Below, in pieces: positions 4,691 through 9,596 of a stretch of DNA of 9,596 bases. Made by a program: the position numbers and the translations under genes. Where the stretch lies: the NCBI GenBank assembly GCA_905373605.1, contig CAJPTO010000107.1, positions 1 to 9,596 on the forward strand. The letters run 5' to 3'. The notes under the pieces were generated by a model that was not told the origin of the DNA, made no database searches, and saw nothing but the letters and a program-made list of their open reading frames with translations. The first letter of the stretch is position 1; each line of letters begins with the position of its first letter. This DNA is from an uncultured Prevotella sp. Its GTDB lineage: Bacteria > Bacteroidota > Bacteroidia > Bacteroidales > Bacteroidaceae.

Positions 4691-7600
4691 CTATTTCAAC
4701 TTTTCTTCCACCCATTTCCTTGCATTCACGAACGCTTCAATCCACGGAGTTACCTCGTCTGTTTGACGTTTGCGCGGATAGAAAGCGTTTTGCCAAGGGA
4801 AGATGGAACGTTCCAAGTGCGGCATCATGGCCAAATGGCGGCCATCGGCCGAGCAAATGCCCGCTACATTATAGTCGGAGCCGTTGGGATTGCCAGGATA
4901 CTCGGCGTAATTGTATTTGGCGATGACGTTATATTTATCTTCAGCCTCGGGAAGATAGAACCTTCCTTCGCCGTGAGCCACCCAAATGCCGAGCTTACTG
5001 CCGCTAAGCGACCCAAACATCACACTGTTGTTCTGCGGAATGGTGAGCCCCACGAACGAGCTTTCGAACTTACGCGACGTGTTGTGCGTGAGATGAGCGC
5101 GGTGTTCGTGTTCGGGATTGATGAGATTGAGCTCTGCCATGAGCTGACAACCATTACATATGCCTAGCGTGAGCGTGTCGGGGCGTGCATAGAACCTGTC
5201 GAGAGCCTCTTTTGCCTTAGGGTTGTAGAGGAAAGCACCAGCCCAGCCCTTTGCCGAACCCAGCACATCCGAGTTGGAAAAGCCGCCGCAGAACACAATG
5301 AGGTTGAGTTCTTCGAGCGTTTCGCGCCCCGAAATGAGGTCGGTCATGGCCACATCCTTCACGTCAAAGCCAGCAAGATAGAGGGCATAAGCCATTTCGC
5401 GCTCGCCGTTTGTGCCTTTCTCGCGGATAATTGCCGCCTTAATGCCCGATGGCTTGCGGCGGTCGGCACTGATGCCATACTGGCTTAGCTTACCTGTAAA
5501 GGCATCGTTGAACTTCAGTTCGATGGGCTGTTTCTTATAGTTGAGCCATCTTTTCTTGGCCATTCCGTTGTGGCTCTGCATCGTATCTAGGCGATAAGAA
5601 GTGCGATACCACGTTTCGCGCAGCGAGTCGATGTCGAAAACAAATTCGTTTTCGCCTTTTTTCACCACCAGCGTGCGGCTGCCAGGCACCGAATAGCCAA
5701 TCTTTGTGAAGCCTATTCCCTCGTCTTCGAGATACGTGCGCAGGTCGTTACGATGGTCATCACTAACTTGTATCACCACTCCGGGGTTCTCTGCGAAGAG
5801 GTTTTTCACCACATCGTCGCCTGCAAGGTCGTGCAAGTTGAGGTGCATGCCCCCTTTTCGGTTGGCAAATGTCATTTCGAGCAGCGTAGTTATCAGTCCG
5901 CCGGCCGAGATGTCGTGGCCAGACATTATCCATCCGCGCTTGATAAGCTCTTGGATGGCGTTGAAGCAGTCGGCAAAATACTCGGGATTGGTCACCGTTG
6001 GCACGTCATCGCCCACATAACCCAGGCTTTGTGCGAAAGCACTTCCGCCTAAACGTTGCTCGTCGAACGAGAAATCGATGTAGTAAAGCGAAGAATTCTT
6101 GTCGTTAACCAGCACAGGCGACACCACCTTGCGCACATCCGACACCTCTGCACCGCTGCTAACGATAACCGTTCCCGGCGCAATAACCTTTTGTTTGTTG
6201 GAATATTGTTGTGTCATCGACAGCGAATCCTTGCCCGTTGGCACGTTAATGCCCAGCGAACAGCAGAAGTCGCTCAACGCTTCAACGGCATTATAGAGGC
6301 GAGCATCTTCTCCTTCTTGCGACCGACACGGCCACATCCAGTTTGCCGAAAGGCTAACGCCGCCCAATCCGTGGGTCAGTGGTGCCCAAACAAGGTTTGT
6401 CAGCGACTCGCTTACGGCCAACACCGACCCTCGTTCGGCCGAAGCGAGTGCCGCTTGAGGTGCATGTCCAATGGCAGTTGCTATGCCAGCGCGGCCACGA
6501 TAGTCGAGAGCCACCACGCCGCAGTCGCTCAATGGCAGCTGAATTTCGCCTTGAGTCTGTTGTCTGGCCACCTTTCCCGTCACCGAACGGTCGGCCTTAT
6601 TGGTGAGCCAATCCTTACAAGCCACGGCTTCGAGTTGCAAAACGCGCTCGATGTGCGCCGTAAGCATCTCTTCGCCCTGCTTGTTCGAGTCGGATTCATT
6701 GCCAATTGGCTGGTAGTTCACATTCTCATAGTGGTGCTCAACGGTGCTGTCCACCATCACCGTTTTGGGCGAATGGCCGAACATCTGCGCCACATCAAGG
6801 TCGAAAGGCTTGGTGCCATCGGCCTGTTTGAAGTCGAAATGCGCATCGCCAGTTGTTTCTCCCACCACATAAAGCGGTGCTCTTTCGCGTTCGGCAATGG
6901 CCCTTACGCGTTCGATATGTTGTTCGTCGATGAGCAATCCCATGCGTTCTTGGCTTTCGTTGGCGATAATCTCCTTTGCCGAAAGCGTCTTGTCGCCGAT
7001 GGGCAGCTGATCCATGTTAATCTCTCCGCCGCATTCTTCCACCAGTTCGCTAAGGCAATTGAGGTGTCCTGCCGAGCCGTGGTCGTGTATTGACACCACG
7101 GGATTGTCGTCACCTTCCACCAATGCGCGCACAAGGTTGTAGGCGCGCTTCTGCATTTCGGGGTTAGCGCGCTGTATGGCGTTAAGCTCGATGCCGTTAG
7201 AATAGCGTCCGGTGTCTACCGACGACACCGAACCGCCTCCCAATCCGATGCGATAATTGTCGCCGCCAACCACAACAACCTTGTTCCCTTTTTGCGGTTC
7301 GCCTTTCAGGCAGTCGCGTTTTGTGCCATAACCCACGCCTCCTGCCAGCATGATAACCTTGTCGTAGGCGTAGAAAGGCTCGTTGGCAGCTTCGTTTTCG
7401 GCTTTTTCCTGATGCTCGAAGGTAAGAACAGAACCGGCAATGAGCGGTTGTCCGAACTTATTTCCGAAGTCCGAAGCACCGTTTGAGGCCTTGATGAGTA
7501 TTTGTTCGGGCGACTGGTAGAGCCATTCTCTCACGGGTAGCAGCCTTTCCCATTCGCGGCCGCCGTCGAAACGTGGGTAAGCGGTCATGTAAACGGCCGT

Positions 7601-8452
7601 TCCGGCGATGGGCCACGAGCCAACTCCGCCGCCCATACGGTCGCGAATTTCGCCTCCCGTGCCCGTTGCTGCTCCGTTAAAAGGCTCAACGGTGGTGGGG
7701 AAGTTATGCGTTTCGGCCTTCAGCGAGATAACACTCTCGATGTCTTTCACCTCGAAATAGTCGGCTTTCGACTGGTCTTTGGGTGCGAACTGCTCCACCA
7801 CAGGGCCTTGTGCAAAGGCAACATTGTCTTTATAAGCCGAAAGAATGGTGCCAGGGTTCTCGGCTGTGGTGCGCTTAATCATGGCGAAGAGCGATGATTC
7901 TTTCTCTTCGCCGTCGATAACAAACGTTCCACCGAAGATTTTGTGCCGGCAATGCTCCGAGTTAATCTGTGCGAAGCCGAATATTTCCGAGTCGGTTAGC
8001 GGTCGGTTCAGTTGCTTTTCGATGTCGTGCAGGTAAGCAATCTCATCGGCAGAGAGTGCCAATCCCTCCTTTTCGTTATATTCTTCCAGGTTGTCCACGT
8101 GCTTTACAGGTTCGGGTTGCCTGTCAACGCTGAACACTTCTTGTCCAATACCCTCGTACATGCGTTGCAGCATGGGGTCGTAGTCGGCGTTACGGCTGGC
8201 AACGGGGAAGAATTCCTCAATACGCGAAATGCCGTTGAAATTCATGTTTTGTGTAATCTCAACGGCATTTGTGCTCCAGGGTGTCACCATTTCGCGTCGC
8301 GGCCCCACGTAAAAGCCTTCCAGCTCTTGTGTAGGCATCAGCGTTGCGTCGCCATACAGCCATGCAAGCTTGGCCGTTTCGTCGTCGTTCAGTTGGTGGT
8401 TCACCGCTGTGGCAATCACCGTTTCTTTCTGCGTCTTGAAAAAAAGAATCAT
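4691..8452 (-). CDS. purL: Phosphoribosylformylglycinamidine synthase (FGAM synthase)
   Basis: This 1253-residue large, single-chain PurL converts FGAR, glutamine and ATP to FGAM in the cytoplasm, the fourth step of de novo purine synthesis. The order is an N-terminal PurS-like domain (about 1-140), a linker with SEHCRHK (165-171), the synthetase domains with SLKAETHNFPTTVEPF (243-258) and ATGTGGEIRD (262-271), and a C-terminal glutamine amidotransferase. The latter has LGICNGCQLM with nucleophile Cys1099, and PHLE with His1212 and Glu1214, so the triad is complete. The length fits the family (E. coli about 1295). The start MILFFKTQ is a typical family start, and AAGGAA lies 7 bp upstream. 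It has its own TAACTTTG promoter element. The long open frames antisense to it are shadows. No frameshift or missing residue was seen. Confidence 0.98.
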   Translation of the reverse strand: MILFFKTQKETVIATAVNHQLNDDETAKLAWLYGDATLMPTQELEGFYVGPRREMVTPWSTNAVEITQNMNFNGISRIEEFFPVASRNADYDPMLQRMYEGIGQEVFSVDRQPEPVKHVDNLEEYNEKEGLALSADEIAYLHDIEKQLNRPLTDSEIFGFAQINSEHCRHKIFGGTFVIDGEEKESSLFAMIKRTTAENPGTILSAYKDNVAFAQGPVVEQFAPKDQSKADYFEVKDIESVISLKAETHNFPTTVEPFNGAATGTGGEIRDRMGGGVGSWPIAGTAVYMTAYPRFDGGREWERLLPVREWLYQSPEQILIKASNGASDFGNKFGQPLIAGSVLTFEHQEKAENEAANEPFYAYDKVIMLAGGVGYGTKRDCLKGEPQKGNKVVVVGGDNYRIGLGGGSVSSVDTGRYSNGIELNAIQRANPEMQKRAYNLVRALVEGDDNPVVSIHDHGSAGHLNCLSELVEECGGEINMDQLPIGDKTLSAKEIIANESQERMGLLIDEQHIERVRAIAERERAPLYVVGETTGDAHFDFKQADGTKPFDLDVAQMFGHSPKTVMVDSTVEHHYENVNYQPIGNESDSNKQGEEMLTAHIERVLQLEAVACKDWLTNKADRSVTGKVARQQTQGEIQLPLSDCGVVALDYRGRAGIATAIGHAPQAALASAERGSVLAVSESLTNLVWAPLTHGLGGVSLSANWMWPCRSQEGEDARLYNAVEALSDFCCSLGINVPTGKDSLSMTQQYSNKQKVIAPGTVIVSSGAEVSDVRKVVSPVLVNDKNSSLYYIDFSFDEQRLGGSAFAQSLGYVGDDVPTVTNPEYFADCFNAIQELIKRGWIMSGHDISAGGLITTLLEMTFANRKGGMHLNLHDLAGDDVVKNLFAENPGVVIQVSDDHRNDLRTYLEDEGIGFTKIGYSVPGSRTLVVKKGENEFVFDIDSLRETWYRTSYRLDTMQSHNGMAKKRWLNYKKQPIELKFNDAFTGKLSQYGISADRRKPSGIKAAIIREKGTNGEREMAYALYLAGFDVKDVAMTDLISGRETLEELNLIVFCGGFSNSDVLGSAKGWAGAFLYNPKAKEALDRFYARPDTLTLGICNGCQLMAELNLINPEHEHRAHLTHNTSRKFESSFVGLTIPQNNSVMFGSLSGSKLGIWVAHGEGRFYLPEAEDKYNVIAKYNYAEYPGNPNGSDYNVAGICSADGRHLAMMPHLERSIFPWQNAFYPRKRQTDEVTPWIEAFVNARKWVEEKLK

Positions 8453-8571
8453 CGTTGTTTCCTTATTTTATGGGATGGTTATGTGAATACATTTACTTTT
8501 CTACTTGTTAGCCTGCGTTTGGCATTTTGCATTTTACCCAAACGTTGTCTGCGCACTGCGCATTCGTATTG

Positions 8572-8602
8572 CAAAGTTAACGTTTTTGCCTTATATATAA
8601 GG
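8572..8602 (-). promoter_or_regulatory. Candidate purL promoter with an overlapping palindrome
   Basis: On the minus strand TAACTTTG (8579-8572) fits the Bacteroidetes -7 element and is identical to the one before the LolA-like gene. No TTTG is present at the -33 distance. Instead a perfect 14-bp palindrome, CCTTATATATAAGG (8589-8602), covers the spacer and the -33 region, as an operator would. A second dyad, TGCGCA-C-TGCGCA (8550-8562), falls about ten bases past the expected start. The leader to the ATG would be about 110 nt. The regulator is not known. Confidence 0.5.
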
Positions 8603-8634
8603 TGTAAGCGCGGTTGTTTTTTCAGTAATTTAGT

Positions 8635-8652
8635 ACAAAAGCCCACTTTTGT
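8635..8652 (-). terminator. Weak hairpin between the EamA gene and purL
   Basis: ACAAAAG (8635-8641) and CTTTTGT (8646-8652) form a perfect 7-bp stem with a 4-nt loop. It lies between the end of the EamA gene and the purL promoter. The stem is AT-rich and no T run follows on the minus strand, so a terminator role is only possible. Confidence 0.3.
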
Positions 8653-8740
8653 TGGTTTATTGCACATTGCTTTGCTGTGCCACTACGGGCATTGTGCGCC
8701 ATTAGCACCTTATTTCTTCCTGCAATCTCCTTTCTACATG

Positions 8741-8800
8741 CCCCTTACTACCTACTCCTTTACTCCCTTGCTACTTACTTCTCTCTCCTTTACTCCTTCT
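8741..8800 (-). repeat. Degenerate octamer-like tract after the EamA gene
   Basis: This pyrimidine-rich stretch (plus strand) has a recurring 7- or 8-bp step: CCCCTTAC, TACCTAC, TCCTTTAC, TCCCTTGC, TACTTAC, TTCTCTC, TCCTTTAC, TCCTTCTT. On the minus strand the best unit is GTAAAGGA. It begins immediately after the EamA stop codon (8805-8807). The period is clear for several units but is broken in places. Confidence 0.5.
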
Positions 8801-8804
8801 TCCC

Positions 8805-9596
8805 TCACCCCTTTCTCTTGCTCAACACCAGAATAAACACCGAAGCGATGATGAGAACGAAGCCAATGACGATGGGAATGGTGAAAGGTTCGCCGAAAAT
8901 GAGGATGCCAACGCACATCGCCGTCATGGGTTCGAAAGCACCAAGCACGGCAGCCATCGTGCTGCTTATCTGCTTAAGCGACATGATGAGTGTGATGTTG
9001 CTCACGGCTGTGGGCAAAAGTCCCAAGAAGAAGAGGTTGATGAGCTGGCTACTGCTTTCTATGGGGTCGATGCGGCCGCGCGTAAAACTGGCATAGAGCG
9101 TGAGAATGAGCATCGCGAAGAAGAAAATGAAGAACGTTAGCTTGAGCGAGGGCATCTCGCGGATGCGCATTCGGGGGAAGATAACCATGTAGACGGCATA
9201 GAGAAAACCCGAAAGCAGAACGAGGAACATGCCCGTTAGCCCCTTGATGCTGCCGCCGCCATCGAGTATGCCCGAGAGAAAGAACACCCCGGCAATGGCA
9301 ATGAAGATGGCCAAGAGGGTAACAAGCGACAGCCGCTCTTTGAGAAACACCACCGAAAGTAGCAGCGTCCACACGGGATAAGAGAAGAGCAAGGTGGTGG
9401 CGATGCCGCTGGCCATGTAGTTGTAGCCCTCGATGAGGGCGATGGACGACACGGCATACATCGACGAAAGCAACAAAATGCGCAAAAAGTCGCCGAAAGC
9501 TAGCCACATACGCGTGCGATGAAACATCAGCATGCCCAGCATGGCGAGGCAACCGAAGGCATAACGGTATATCAATACGGACGAAGAATGCATGCC
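8805..9596 (-). CDS. DMT superfamily (EamA) permease, cut at the window edge
   Basis: At least 262 residues are visible. The reading frame stays open to base 9596, so the true start lies outside; the Met at 9593 is probably internal. Full EamA permeases are about 300 residues with ten membrane helices in two repeats, and here the first helix is missing. The rest of repeat 1 is visible, including SYPVWTLLLSVVFLKERLS, a common Pro/Glu-bearing EamA signature. Repeat 2 starts near GLTGMFLVLLSGFLYAVY and ends with the equivalent FEPMTAMCVGILIFGEPF and a last helix, followed by the basic tail SKRKG. Such proteins move small metabolites, drugs or amino acids across the inner membrane; the substrate cannot be inferred here. 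The gene is upstream of purL on the same strand, but a 352-bp gap and a purL promoter suggest separate transcription. Confidence 0.85.
   Translation of the reverse strand, partial: GMHSSSVLIYRYAFGCLAMLGMLMFHRTRMWLAFGDFLRILLLSSMYAVSSIALIEGYNYMASGIATTLLFSYPVWTLLLSVVFLKERLSLVTLLAIFIAIAGVFFLSGILDGGGSIKGLTGMFLVLLSGFLYAVYMVIFPRMRIREMPSLKLTFFIFFFAMLILTLYASFTRGRIDPIESSSQLINLFFLGLLPTAVSNITLIMSLKQISSTMAAVLGAFEPMTAMCVGILIFGEPFTIPIVIGFVLIIASVFILVLSKRKG

Noticed and set aside
6056..7093. 345-codon open frame on the plus strand inside purL
   Set aside because: It is fully antisense to purL, whose reading is intact and strongly conserved. Its product is rich in Arg, His and Ala, with no domain, as expected for a shadow frame.
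8012..8836. 274-codon plus-strand open frame running from purL across the promoter gap into the EamA gene end
   Set aside because: It overlaps the start of purL and the repeat tract antisense. The C-terminal part only translates the pyrimidine-rich repeat, and there is no recognisable domain.

Overview
The window looks like a chromosomal segment from a member of the Bacteroidota, most likely Prevotellaceae. Three things point there: a long single-chain PurL of the Bacteroidales type, promoters of the Bacteroidetes form (TTTG, about 19 bp, then TAnnTTTG), and start codons that mostly lack a good Shine-Dalgarno sequence. Genus and species cannot be fixed from the sequence alone.

Layout. Bases 1-1108 hold no convincing gene. 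They begin with four tandem 22-bp palindromic units (44-131) and end with a well-formed promoter and a long leader hairpin ahead of the first gene. On the plus strand are a secreted LolA-like protein (1109-1819), followed by a strong intrinsic terminator (1909-1938), and an unrecognised four-helix membrane protein (2369-2797). The latter is preceded by a 22-unit octamer repeat array that stops 13 bp before its start codon. Everything to the right is on the minus strand. In order of transcription it is a DMT/EamA transporter cut by the right edge (9596-8805), purL (8452-4691), and two short ChrA-type transporter genes (4429-3869 and 3695-3120). The two gene sets converge at 2798-3119.

Function. 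purL is the one firm housekeeping gene (de novo purine synthesis, fourth step). The two short ChrA proteins probably form one transporter of the paired short-chain type; the substrate could be chromate or another anion. The EamA protein is a drug/metabolite-type permease of unknown substrate. Nothing in the sequence ties these genes into one pathway, and the gaps between them (352, 261 and 173 bp) argue against a tight operon.

The intergenic DNA is the most unusual part. It carries at least four repeat families: (i) the 22-bp palindromic units; (ii) a two-copy element built on TTTTGACAGAAGAAC, present once downstream of each plus-strand gene; (iii) three 48-bp copies of a C-rich hairpin repeat plus one decayed relative, inverted around the chrA pair; and (iv) arrays with an 8-bp period at four places, whose units, read in the direction of local transcription, share a GTNAA core. 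No transposase, integrase, CRISPR array, tRNA or rRNA was seen.
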